In this document: one piece after another, positions 16,609-25,048 of the stretch | Numbering within the stretch: position 1 is the stretch's first letter | How the letters are laid out: every line of letters starts with the position of its first letter | Assembly: GCA_945641355.1 (NCBI GenBank) | Contig: CALZEQ010000028.1 | Coordinates: 1 to 42,061 of the forward strand | DNA: 42,061 nt | Direction of reading: 5' to 3' | Source: an uncultured Mediterranea sp. | GTDB taxonomy: Bacteria; Bacteroidota; Bacteroidia; Bacteroidales; Bacteroidaceae | Notes under the pieces: generated by a model | Databases searched by the model: none | What the model was told of the DNA's origin: nothing | What the model saw: only the letters and a program-made list of their open reading frames with translations | Translations under genes and position numbers: made by a program

Positions 16609-17667
16609 ATGGGAAGGGTGTATCTATTGCTGCTATGGTGGCTGGCTGGCAGAAATCTGATGCTCTACGGAGCAGAAGCGGGAGACACGCTGCTCTTCCG
16701 GGTGGTAAGTTACAACACCGAAAACCTGTTTGACTGCCGAGACGATTCCCTCAAGGCCGACGAAGAGTTTCTGCCCGATGCCGTACGCCACTGGACACCC
16801 ACCAAGTACCGCAAGAAGCTGGATGCCATCGGACGTGTAGTGGTAGCGGCAGGAGGTGACCGGATGCCTCCGGCACTGGTGGCTCTGTGCGAGGTAGAGA
16901 ACGACAGCGTGCTCACCGACCTGACCCGCCGTTCCCTGCTACGCGAGGCAGGTTACCGCTACGTGATGACCCATTCGCCTGACGTGCGGGGCATTGACGT
17001 GGCACTGCTCTACCAGCGTCATCTCTTCAAGCCCGTCGCCTGCCAATCATTGTTGGTCGCAGGGGCCTCCCGCAACCATCGCCCCACCCGCGACATCCTG
17101 CACGTCAGTGGCAGGCTGCTCAACAGCGATACGCTGGATGTTTTTGTAGTACATTTTCCCTCCCGTTCGGGCGGTGCCAAGCAGAGTGAGCCCCGCCGGC
17201 TGGCAGCAGCCCGCCGGTTGCGCCGTGCCACCGACAGCCTGTTCCTCATCCGCCGGCATCCGCAGATTCTGGTGCTGGGCGACTTCAACGACTATCCTCG
17301 CAATGCCTCCATCCGCCAGGTACTTCAAGCTGAAGCCCCCTCCTCGGCAGACGATATCATCGAACCGCATCGACTCTACCATCTGCTGGCCGACAAGGCT
17401 GCCACCCGAAAGGGCTACGGCAGTTACAAGTATCAGGGAGCATGGGGCCTGCTGGACCATATCCTAGTATCAGGCACCTTGCTGCAACCGTCGTCTACAC
17501 TGCACACCGCCCCCTCGATGGCCGATGTCTTCGCCCCCTCCTTCCTGCTGACGGACGACCCCAAGTACGGGGGTGTACAACCCCTGCGAAGCTATGTCGG
17601 GATGAAGTACCAGGAGGGATATAGCGACCATCTGCCTGTTTTTGCAGATTTCATAATCATATATTGA
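16609..17667 (+). CDS. Exported endonuclease/exonuclease/phosphatase (EEP) family protein
   Basis: Product of 352 residues, 7 bases after the anti-sigma gene. A hydrophobic signal sequence (1-23) implies export. The EEP (DNase I-like) metal and catalytic residues are all visible: N36 in SYNTEN, E95 in LCEVEN, H182 in VHFPSR, D225 and N227 in GDFNDYP, D273/H274 in LLDHIL, and D340/H341 in YSDHLP. Family members hydrolyse phosphodiester or phosphomonoester bonds in nucleic acids, inositol phosphates or sphingomyelin; the substrate here is not evident. Its place in a sigma/anti-sigma operon together with the export signal makes an envelope or extracellular substrate, such as a phospholipid or sphingolipid, worth considering. 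That is inference. Confidence 0.88.
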   Translation: MGRVYLLLLWWLAGRNLMLYGAEAGDTLLFRVVSYNTENLFDCRDDSLKADEEFLPDAVRHWTPTKYRKKLDAIGRVVVAAGGDRMPPALVALCEVENDSVLTDLTRRSLLREAGYRYVMTHSPDVRGIDVALLYQRHLFKPVACQSLLVAGASRNHRPTRDILHVSGRLLNSDTLDVFVVHFPSRSGGAKQSEPRRLAAARRLRRATDSLFLIRRHPQILVLGDFNDYPRNASIRQVLQAEAPSSADDIIEPHRLYHLLADKAATRKGYGSYKYQGAWGLLDHILVSGTLLQPSSTLHTAPSMADVFAPSFLLTDDPKYGGVQPLRSYVGMKYQEGYSDHLPVFADFIIIY

Positions 17668-17714
17668 ATATTTTTCGTTACTTCGCACTTTGTATTGACA
17701 AAACATAAAGTCGT

Positions 17715-19376
17715 ATGAACAAAAGAGCATTACAAAAACTTGCATGCCTATGGGCCGTAATGGCTGCCCTCAGCCTCTGCACCGGTTGTAAAGACGATGA
17801 CCCTGCCGTAGAACCCGAAGTACCGGAAACGCCTGAGACACCCGAAACTCCTGAAAATCCTGATAAGGACAAGACCGCCTATACCGACGAAAACGCCTAC
17901 GCCAACTTCTTTGCCTTCAACATGATGGACGATGTATATCTGTGGAAGAGTGAAATCGAAAGCAGCCTGCGGAACTGGCAGCTTTCGGAAGACCCCATCA
18001 CCAAGGTGAAAAGCGTACGCTACAAAGAGAACGGAGCCGATGTAGACAAATGGACCATGATGACGGACCAGTTCAGCAGCCTCATCAGCAACATGAGTGG
18101 TTCGGTGACTACAACGTATGGCTTCGACTTTCAGCCTTACCTGCGAGAGTCCGGCTCTACCGCCGCCTTAGCCTTCGTGCTCTATACCTATCCGGGCAGT
18201 CCTGCCGAAAAGGCCGGTCTGAAGCGTGGCGACCTCATCCTGCAAGTAGACGAAGAAGATATGAATACGACCAATTACACCAAGTTATACCAAAGTTCCA
18301 GCGTCACGCTGGGGCTGGGAAAGGTGGAAAACAAGCAATATGTGCTGACCGGCAAGACCGTGGCCATGACGGCTGTCTCCATGTACGAGGATCCCGTACT
18401 GATTGACTCCATCTACAACTGCAATGGAAAGAAGGTGGGCTACCTGATGTACAACAGCTTCACCCTGGCCTCGTGCGACCGGTTGGTGGAGGTGGCCAAG
18501 CGCTTCAAGCAGGAAGGAGTCAGCGAACTGATTCTCGACATGCGTTACAACGGAGGTGGCTACGTCTTCACAGAGAATGTGCTGGCTTCGCTGCTGGCTC
18601 CCGAGAGCGAGGTGAAGAGCGGTGCCCTCTATCAGACGGAAATCTGGAACAACGATTACATGGAGTACTTCCAGAAGAACAACATCGAACTGAACACCTA
18701 CTTCCAGACTCAGTTCAAAGGTAAGGATGCCAACGGCACCGTCTACAACGTGAATACCGCCGATGCCAACATCGGCCTCCAACAGATTTATGCGTTGGTT
18801 GCCAGCGGCACGGCCTCGGCCTCGGAGAGCATCCTGACCGGTCTGCTGCCCATGATGAACATCAGCATCATCGGTGAGCAGACGCACGGCAAGTACTGCA
18901 CCGGTATGCTGAAAGCCGGCTCGGAATGGTTTGAAGACGTAGAAGAGGCCTATACAGAGGCCAAGATGTCATTCAAGGAAGAGTTCCCCGAATATGCCAA
19001 ATGGAAGGACTATATCAAAGACTGGGGCATCTACGTGATGATCAACCGCTATGCCGACCGCAACGGAAATACGCCCTGTATGCCTGACGGATTCAAACCC
19101 AAGCTGGCCGTAGAGGACTGCTTCGACGAGCCTTACCCACTGGGCGATGACCGCGAAGCCATGCTGCGTGCCGCTTTGCAGCTGGCCGGCAAAACCGACC
19201 TCACGCCCAGAGCTTCTACCCGCGCACTGCCGGCTAACGCACTGCACAACGGACGGAAGGTGGAGTTCCTCCATCAGCCTCTGGACGGCAAGCGCATCTA
19301 TACCGGCACGCTGCCTCTCCACCGACAGCCGCTCTCTGCGGGACGTCCGGCCGAGGTACCGTCAGCCCTCCGATAA
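17715..19376 (+). CDS. S41 family C-terminal processing protease, PDZ lipoprotein
   Basis: Product of 553 residues. Signal peptide with lipidation Cys C25 (LCTGC), followed by a short spacer with PETPETPETPEN repeats (37-48), so the protein is anchored to a membrane. A PDZ domain (about 135-205, GSPAEKAGLKRGDLILQV) precedes the S41 domain: LILDMRYNGGGYV (about 272-284), nucleophile S370 in SGTASASES and the general base K393 in HGKYCTG. C-terminal processing proteases cut near unstructured C-termini of envelope proteins. It is the last gene of the sigma operon, 47 bases after the EEP gene, so it may be induced by the same sigma. Its 3' end overlaps the convergent response-regulator gene by 15 bases, and the C-terminal 30 or so residues look unstructured. 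Confidence 0.9.
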   Translation: MNKRALQKLACLWAVMAALSLCTGCKDDDPAVEPEVPETPETPETPENPDKDKTAYTDENAYANFFAFNMMDDVYLWKSEIESSLRNWQLSEDPITKVKSVRYKENGADVDKWTMMTDQFSSLISNMSGSVTTTYGFDFQPYLRESGSTAALAFVLYTYPGSPAEKAGLKRGDLILQVDEEDMNTTNYTKLYQSSSVTLGLGKVENKQYVLTGKTVAMTAVSMYEDPVLIDSIYNCNGKKVGYLMYNSFTLASCDRLVEVAKRFKQEGVSELILDMRYNGGGYVFTENVLASLLAPESEVKSGALYQTEIWNNDYMEYFQKNNIELNTYFQTQFKGKDANGTVYNVNTADANIGLQQIYALVASGTASASESILTGLLPMMNISIIGEQTHGKYCTGMLKAGSEWFEDVEEAYTEAKMSFKEEFPEYAKWKDYIKDWGIYVMINRYADRNGNTPCMPDGFKPKLAVEDCFDEPYPLGDDREAMLRAALQLAGKTDLTPRASTRALPANALHNGRKVEFLHQPLDGKRIYTGTLPLHRQPLSAGRPAEVPSALR

Positions 19377-20045
19377 GACATACCCTTTTTTCATCAACGA
19401 CTCAATCCGCAGGGTTGGGTCGTTTTTTAATGCCTTCCGCAGGTAAGTTATCTGTACATTCAATGCCAACGAGTTGGCATACGAGTTACTGCCCCAAACG
19501 CATTCGAGCAAGGTATCACGGTTGACCATGCTGCCCGGTCGCTGGGCCAACAGGCGCAGAATTTCGGCCTGTCGCGAGGTAATCAGCACCTTCTGGCTAT
19601 CTGTTCGGATTTCATTCGAACTGTAGTTGAATACGCTTCGACCGATGTGATAGAGTTCATCCGTGCCCTCACCAGCTAACGGAGAGGAGAAGCGTTCGCG
19701 AATGCGTGCCAGCAGTTCCTCGGGATAAAAAGGTTTGGCCAGATAGTCGTTGGCACGCAGCTGGAAGCCCTGCAGACGGTCGGCCTTGTCACTGCGGTCA
19801 GACAAGAAGAATATCAGCACCCTGCTGTCCACCTCACGGATGCGTCCGGCCACCTCGAAACCGTTCAGTCCGGGCATATTGATGTCCAGCAGCACCAAAT
19901 CCGGATCCACGACGGCAAACTGCTCCCAGGCCCGCTGCCCATTGCCACAGTAGGTGACGTCGTATCCCTCCCGCTCCAGGAAGCGTTTCAGAATCAGGGA
20001 GTACTTCAAATCGTCGTCGGCAAAGAGTATCTTCAGCTTCTTCAT
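19362..20045 (-). CDS. OmpR/PhoB-type response regulator
   Basis: Product of 227 residues. The receiver domain (1-118) has the acidic pocket D10-D12 (FADDD), phosphoacceptor D54 (LLDINMPG), S82 in FLSDRSDKADR and K104 in YLAKPF. A winged-helix DNA-binding domain follows (about 130-225, LITSRQAEILRLLAQRPG, NVQITYLRKALKNDPTLRIE). All switch residues are present, so it should be phosphorylated normally. The start at 20045 lies 6 bases after the kinase stop, so the kinase and regulator are co-transcribed. The 3' end overlaps the end of the S41 protease gene on the other strand. Confidence 0.94.
   Translation of the reverse strand: MKKLKILFADDDLKYSLILKRFLEREGYDVTYCGNGQRAWEQFAVVDPDLVLLDINMPGLNGFEVAGRIREVDSRVLIFFLSDRSDKADRLQGFQLRANDYLAKPFYPEELLARIRERFSSPLAGEGTDELYHIGRSVFNYSSNEIRTDSQKVLITSRQAEILRLLAQRPGSMVNRDTLLECVWGSNSYANSLALNVQITYLRKALKNDPTLRIESLMKKGYVLSEG
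19395..19428 (+). terminator. Terminator of the sigma operon, embedded in the response-regulator gene
   Basis: On the plus strand a 12-bp stem (ACGACTCAATCC / GGGTTGGGTCGT, two G-T pairs) with loop GCA is followed by TTTTTT. It starts about 20 bases after the protease stop. The same DNA encodes, on the minus strand, residues close to the C-terminus of the response regulator (DPTLRIES). Confidence 0.75.
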
Positions 20046-20051
20046 CGTCCA

Positions 20052-21494
20052 TCACTGTTTATTTTGGGGAATCGTTATCTCCACCTGTGTTCCCTCGCTC
20101 GGTCGACCCGACAAGGAGACCGTTCCCCGATGTGCCTCTACCAGCAGTTTCACATAGCTCAGCCCCAGGCCGATACCGGGTACATCCTCACCGGACGGAC
20201 GATGGCAACGATAGAACTTGTCAAAAACCCGCTCCTGCTCATTCACAGGGATGCCGATTCCGTTATCATTGACACGCAGATGCAATCCGTCCGTCCTCAT
20301 TTCCGCCCGAATGTCTACCTCTACCTCGTGGTCGGAGTACTTGATGGCATTCTCCAACAGATTGCCCAGTATATTGGAAAGGTGCATCACATCGGCCGTG
20401 ACTGTCAGCGCATCAGGCACTTCCACCCGGAATGTCACCTGCTTCTCCGGTGGAATGGATTGCTGTGCAAGCATCTTCTCTACGACCGGACGGAGTCGGA
20501 AGGTGGAGAGCGTCAACTGCAGCTGCTCGTCGTCGGCACGGGTCATGTCGCGCAACTTTCGCAGATAGGACGACAGGTTGTCCAGTTCCACTACCGAGTC
20601 GTGTACCGCCTCGTCCATGGTCTGCTCATCGGTACGCAGGGCACGGTCACCCATCAGGGCGACACACATCTTCAGCGTCTGTACCGGACGCTTCAACTCA
20701 TGAATCATGGTGCCCGTAAAACTGCTTCGCAACTCTTCGATGCGTCGCTGCTTGCGTATGACACGCATCTGCAGCCAGAAGCAGATACCCAGAAAAAATA
20801 TCATCAGCAGACTACCGGCCAGCTGCTCCCACAACCGCTGTACCAACGTGGAGAGTGACGGGAAGAGTCGCACCTCTACCAGACGTCCATGAAACAAACT
20901 GTAGAAGTGACGGACACGAATCACCGGACGCAGGCAGGAGCCTTCAACCGACACGCTGTCCACCTGATTCTGATACCATTCGGTACAGGGCAGGGTGTAC
21001 AGGCGGGTAGCGAAACGGAGGGCGGGCAGAGAAACTGCCAGCAGCGAGTCAAAGCGCTGCAATGTGAAGGGCACATCCGCCTCCAGCTTATAGTCATCCA
21101 TCGTTGTCCCCATCCACCCTTGCTGAACGGGGGTGGTAATGACAATCGAGTCGTCGTACACCACTTGTCCCAATGAATCGCGGGAGGAGAAGCGGTACGT
21201 GTCGACAAACTGTTGCGAAGTCTGAAGGGAGACCGAATCCTTCCGGAAGATGCTGTGCGAACTGAATGCAATGGAATAGTGGGTTCCCTCCCCAAAGTAG
21301 GGACGATGTTGCCGACTGCGCACCGAGTCGTTCAGAAGAAACAACTGCTCCAACCGATGGTGCAGTTCTATCCCCAGCTCCCGGTTCTTGTCCCGGCAGA
21401 GGTTCCACAGCCAGTAGCCCTGTCCCAAGGTCAGGACAAACATCGCCACCAGCGACAGCATCCAGATGATTTTGATTCTTCGTTCCATATCCAT
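20052..21494 (-). CDS. Sensor histidine kinase
   Basis: Product of 480 residues (start at 21494, or two codons later, MERR, at 21488). Transmembrane helix 1 spans about 9-30 and helix 2 about 222-243, enclosing a periplasmic sensor region of about 190 residues with no recognised domain. The HisKA box carries the phosphoacceptor H265 (MIHELKRP). The HATPase domain shows NLLENAIKYSD (N box), NDNGIGIP (G1), FDKFYR (F box) and PGIGLGLSYVKLL (G2). It is paired with the response regulator 6 bases downstream and divergent from the GLPGLI/receptor genes, which are plausible targets or signal partners. Confidence 0.94.
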   Translation of the reverse strand: MDMERRIKIIWMLSLVAMFVLTLGQGYWLWNLCRDKNRELGIELHHRLEQLFLLNDSVRSRQHRPYFGEGTHYSIAFSSHSIFRKDSVSLQTSQQFVDTYRFSSRDSLGQVVYDDSIVITTPVQQGWMGTTMDDYKLEADVPFTLQRFDSLLAVSLPALRFATRLYTLPCTEWYQNQVDSVSVEGSCLRPVIRVRHFYSLFHGRLVEVRLFPSLSTLVQRLWEQLAGSLLMIFFLGICFWLQMRVIRKQRRIEELRSSFTGTMIHELKRPVQTLKMCVALMGDRALRTDEQTMDEAVHDSVVELDNLSSYLRKLRDMTRADDEQLQLTLSTFRLRPVVEKMLAQQSIPPEKQVTFRVEVPDALTVTADVMHLSNILGNLLENAIKYSDHEVEVDIRAEMRTDGLHLRVNDNGIGIPVNEQERVFDKFYRCHRPSGEDVPGIGLGLSYVKLLVEAHRGTVSLSGRPSEGTQVEITIPQNKQ

Positions 21495-21508
21495 TCCTTA
21501 ATGCCTTG

Positions 21509-21516
21509 CAAAGATA
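21509..21516 (-). promoter_or_regulatory. -7 promoter element of the kinase-regulator operon
   Basis: TATCTTTG on the minus strand, only 14 bases before the ATG at 21494. Transcription starting about 6-8 bases after the element would leave a leader of roughly 8-15 bases, so the mRNA is nearly leaderless. Confidence 0.6.
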
Positions 21517-21614
21517 GGGGAAAGGAAGCATATATGGTACCCGCGAGGAGAAGAAAGACGAGCCGAGTAATATTTCAGTAATAACTTTCGGGGCATGGTA
21601 TGAAGAAAAGCCGA

Positions 21615-21622
21615 TAGCTTTG
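21615..21622 (+). promoter_or_regulatory. -7 promoter element of the GLPGLI/receptor genes
   Basis: TAGCTTTG, an exact TAnnTTTG match 31 bases before the ATG at 21654. It has no matching -33 element, which would fit a promoter that needs an activator such as the adjacent response regulator. Confidence 0.55.
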
Positions 21623-21653
21623 CCGCACAGAAACAATCAAAAAACAACTCACA

Positions 21654-22511
21654 ATGAAAAGACATCTGCTACTCTTTGCCCTCTGGTGGCTGACAGCCAC
21701 AACGGCAACCGCTCAGTTCAGGGTATTCATGCCCGAACCCAAATGCACGCCCGACACCCTCGGGATGGCACAACTGCTGGTCATGTATGACATGCGCAGC
21801 TACGTAGATACATCCAAACAGAGAAAGCCGCGAGAAGAAGAAGCCATTCTGGAGATAGGCAACGGCTTGAGCAAGTTCTACAGCTACGCCCAGTTTGTAT
21901 GCGACTCGGTCTATGCCGACGACGTGGCCCGCAAGGCTCCGCAAGAAACCATCCTCGGGCATCTCAACCAGTACTCCAACTATTACCTGACGGAAGTGGT
22001 CTGCAAGAACTATCCCTCGGGACAGTGTACGGTACTCGAAACCGTTGCCGGAAGCACCCGTCTGCGTTATGAGGAGAAGACGGAGCTGCCGCAATGGCAG
22101 CTGACTGAGGAGACGGACAGCGTCATGGGCTATGCCTGCCAAAGTGCCGAATGCAGTTACAGGGGACGCCGGTGGAAGGTCTGGTACACACCGGCGATTG
22201 CCGTGGGAGAGGGTCCCTGGAAGCTGTGCGGACTGCCCGGCCTCATCCTGAAGGCCGAAGACAGCGAGGGGCATTACCTCTTCACCGCCAAAGGATTGAA
22301 GCAATGCCAACCGCCACGCCCCATCATCGCCAAACTGGCCATTCACGAAGCCGTCAGCCGCAAGCAGTACGACAAGGTACACGAACGGTACTGGAACGAC
22401 CCGGTAGGTTTCGTCAGCGGTAACAATCCCAATACCACCATGGAGGTGACCGATGAGCATGGCAATCCCGTCCGTCCCCGAGGCGTGGCACACAATCCGA
22501 TAGAACGTTAA
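21654..22511 (+). CDS. GLPGLI family protein
   Basis: Product of 285 residues with a signal peptide (1-21, ending TATAQ-F). The family name motif occurs as CGLPGLILKAED at residues 192-203, preceded by WYTPAIAVGEGPWKL, the conserved context of this Bacteroidetes family. Its function is unknown; members are exported and very often sit next to a TonB-receptor-like protein, as here. It has eight or so Cys, several of which (C165, C168-type pairs) could form disulfides. It lies 13 bases upstream of the receptor-like gene, with its own -7 element, divergent from the sensor kinase. Confidence 0.9.
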   Translation: MKRHLLLFALWWLTATTATAQFRVFMPEPKCTPDTLGMAQLLVMYDMRSYVDTSKQRKPREEEAILEIGNGLSKFYSYAQFVCDSVYADDVARKAPQETILGHLNQYSNYYLTEVVCKNYPSGQCTVLETVAGSTRLRYEEKTELPQWQLTEETDSVMGYACQSAECSYRGRRWKVWYTPAIAVGEGPWKLCGLPGLILKAEDSEGHYLFTAKGLKQCQPPRPIIAKLAIHEAVSRKQYDKVHERYWNDPVGFVSGNNPNTTMEVTDEHGNPVRPRGVAHNPIER

Positions 22512-22524
22512 TGTCCTACCAGCC

Positions 22525-25038
22525 ATGAGACACTCTGTTTCCTCGATAAGATGGAGGCTGTTGCTGGCGACAGCCCTCCTTCTGCTCCCCGCCACCGGCA
22601 GCTTCGCTCAACGTCTGCAGGGCATCGTTAGCGATGCCGAGAACGGCCAGCCTCTGGAGAGTGTGCTGGTCAGTGTACTGCGCGACGGGAAAGTCATCGA
22701 CTATACCCTGACCGACGGACAAGGGCACTACTCCCTCAGCTGGTTGCGCACAGACACGTTGCAGGTCAGTGCCTCCCTGCTCGGTTACCGGCGCACCACT
22801 CAGACGGTGGGCAAGGCAGGCACGCTACACTTCCGCATGAAGAGCGAAAGCATCCAGTTACATGAAGTGGAAATCAAATCAAACCGTGTATACGGACGGA
22901 AAGACACCATCCGCTACGACCTAACCCGTTTTGCCGAAGAGAGCGACCGCCGGCTGAAGGATGTATTGAAACGCCTGCCGGGCATCGACGTAGAAGAGAA
23001 CGGCCGGGTGAACTACAAAGGAAAGCCCATCGACCACCTGCTGGTAGAGGGAATGGACTTGACGGGAGGACGCTACAACCAACTGACCAACAACCTGAAT
23101 GCCAAAGCTGTGAAGACGGCCGAGATTATGGAGAATTACCAAAGCCGAAAGGCACTACAAGGGAGAATCAACTCGGAAGAGGTTGCCTTGAACCTGAAAA
23201 TAGATACAAAGAGTCGCGGGCATTGGCTGGTGAACGGCACCGCAGCCGGCGGATGGACAGCCCAAGACGAAGCGATTTGGGAAGCGGTACTCAACGGCCT
23301 GCTGCTGGAACGTGCCAAACAGACGCTTGTAAGCTACAAGGGCAACAATACCGGACACGAACTGAACAGCGAACAGCAGCAACTGGCCGGAACGCAGGAA
23401 GACGTCACTCCGGAATGTCTGCTGAAGCAGCCGAGCATCTCCACCCCATTGGCTCTGCACCGCGTCCTGCTGAACGAGACGCACACCGCCAACATCAACC
23501 GGATGGTGAAACGACCGGGCGACCGCAGTCTGCGGCTACAAGCCGGCTACACGCACGACGAACGGCAGCAGACACGCAGTACCTCTACTCTTTACTATCA
23601 AGGTACCGACACCATTGGCCAGCAGGAGTCCTATCACCATTGCAGCATCAGCGATGCCGCCCATGCCGAACTGTTCTACGAAGTGAACAGCGAGCAATAC
23701 TACCTGAAGAACCGGTTTGGAATAGAGGGCAACCAAGAACGGAGCCGCGCTGCCGAAGTGTCGCAACGCATCCATACACACACCCTGAACGTCCACAATC
23801 ACTTTGACTGGCTGCGCAGTCGGGACAGATCCACCTGGGAGGTAAAGTCTGCCGTACAATACAGCCTGCTGCCTGCCACGCTGCATGTAGGCGACTGGAG
23901 CGCACGCTATCGGCAACAGCAGTTCTACACAGACAATAGCCTGACGTATCTGCACAAATACAACGGACTGACACAGCATTACACGATGGGGCTGGCAGGC
24001 GAACAGATGCACTATACAGCCCCCCAACGCCACACAACCAGCCAAGGTTCCCTCTACGTCAAGCCAGGAGTGGAGTGGGAACACGACCAATGGTTTGTCA
24101 ACCTGCAGGCACCCCTCAAGGTGCGCCGCTACTTCAACCTGCACGGCACCCGCCTGCTCTATCAAACCACCCTCTACGTACGTCTGCGTCCCGACCACCA
24201 TTGGGAGTATTCGCTCTTCAGCAATCTGCAACGCTCGGCCGACGAAGGCATCTCCCTCTATCCCGCATCCTATCGTAGCGACTACCGTACCTGGCATAGT
24301 CACCCGTCGCGGCTGATACCGGTCAGTGACCATCGCTACATCCAACTCTACGGTGAATACAAGAACACCATCCAGGAGTTCTTCGTCACATTGCAAATCA
24401 GCTATGAGCACCAACAGCGCAACACGCTGACCGAGCTGTACCTCACTACGGACAGCCTGCGCTACAACCTGTACCGACTGACAAACAACGCAGAACAGTA
24501 CCACCTGCGCAGCACGCTATCCAAAGGCATCTACGAATGGAAGATGCGTGCCGGCATGGAGCTGGACCTGCTTCGGAGCAACGGCCTGCAACGTACCAAC
24601 GGAGAGAACCAGCACTACCGCTTCGACAACCTCACACTCCGCCCCAAGCTGACCTGGCTACCCACCACCTGGATGGAGGCCGAGTACAGTGCCACGCTGA
24701 ACTACGGAGGCACGCAAATCAGCGGCGGCCAACGGCTCGCCCCACTCTTGCATGTCAACCAGCAACTCAAGCTGAGTTTCAAGGAGAGAGGCTTTGAACT
24801 GCACCTCACCGGAGAACACTACCGAAACGAACTGGACAACCAGACCCGGAAGCACACCCTCTTTGCCGATGCTTCGGCCAGCTACCGCAATCGCAAAGGA
24901 AGATTCGAGATAGGTGTGAACAACCTGTTCAACCAGAAAGAATACACCTACACGCGCTATGCCGAGACGCACAGCACCACCTCACGCATCGGCATCCGCC
25001 CACGTGAATACTACCTGAAGATAGACTGGCAGTTCTGA
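22525..25038 (+). CDS. TonB-receptor-like outer-membrane protein with carboxypeptidase-regulatory domain
   Basis: Product of 837 residues. A signal peptide (about 1-28) is followed by a CarboxypepD_reg-like domain (about 29-112, LQGIVSDAENGQPLESVLVSVL), then a plug-like domain (about 115-215, DVLKRLPGIDVEENGRVNYKG, KAVKTAEIMENY) and a long beta-barrel ending in YYLKIDWQF with a terminal Phe. This is the architecture of the shorter receptor-like proteins that accompany GLPGLI proteins. No clear TonB box is seen, so TonB-dependence is uncertain. It probably forms an envelope complex with the GLPGLI protein; the ligand is unknown. The 3' end is 10 bases from the convergent PAP2 gene and no terminator is visible there. 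Confidence 0.85.
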   Translation: MRHSVSSIRWRLLLATALLLLPATGSFAQRLQGIVSDAENGQPLESVLVSVLRDGKVIDYTLTDGQGHYSLSWLRTDTLQVSASLLGYRRTTQTVGKAGTLHFRMKSESIQLHEVEIKSNRVYGRKDTIRYDLTRFAEESDRRLKDVLKRLPGIDVEENGRVNYKGKPIDHLLVEGMDLTGGRYNQLTNNLNAKAVKTAEIMENYQSRKALQGRINSEEVALNLKIDTKSRGHWLVNGTAAGGWTAQDEAIWEAVLNGLLLERAKQTLVSYKGNNTGHELNSEQQQLAGTQEDVTPECLLKQPSISTPLALHRVLLNETHTANINRMVKRPGDRSLRLQAGYTHDERQQTRSTSTLYYQGTDTIGQQESYHHCSISDAAHAELFYEVNSEQYYLKNRFGIEGNQERSRAAEVSQRIHTHTLNVHNHFDWLRSRDRSTWEVKSAVQYSLLPATLHVGDWSARYRQQQFYTDNSLTYLHKYNGLTQHYTMGLAGEQMHYTAPQRHTTSQGSLYVKPGVEWEHDQWFVNLQAPLKVRRYFNLHGTRLLYQTTLYVRLRPDHHWEYSLFSNLQRSADEGISLYPASYRSDYRTWHSHPSRLIPVSDHRYIQLYGEYKNTIQEFFVTLQISYEHQQRNTLTELYLTTDSLRYNLYRLTNNAEQYHLRSTLSKGIYEWKMRAGMELDLLRSNGLQRTNGENQHYRFDNLTLRPKLTWLPTTWMEAEYSATLNYGGTQISGGQRLAPLLHVNQQLKLSFKERGFELHLTGEHYRNELDNQTRKHTLFADASASYRNRKGRFEIGVNNLFNQKEYTYTRYAETHSTTSRIGIRPREYYLKIDWQF

Positions 25039-25048
25039 CGCAGCACGC

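Noticed and set aside
23536..24504. 322-codon minus-strand open frame inside the receptor-like gene
   Set aside because: Shadow of the barrel-coding sequence, without promoter, start context or family.
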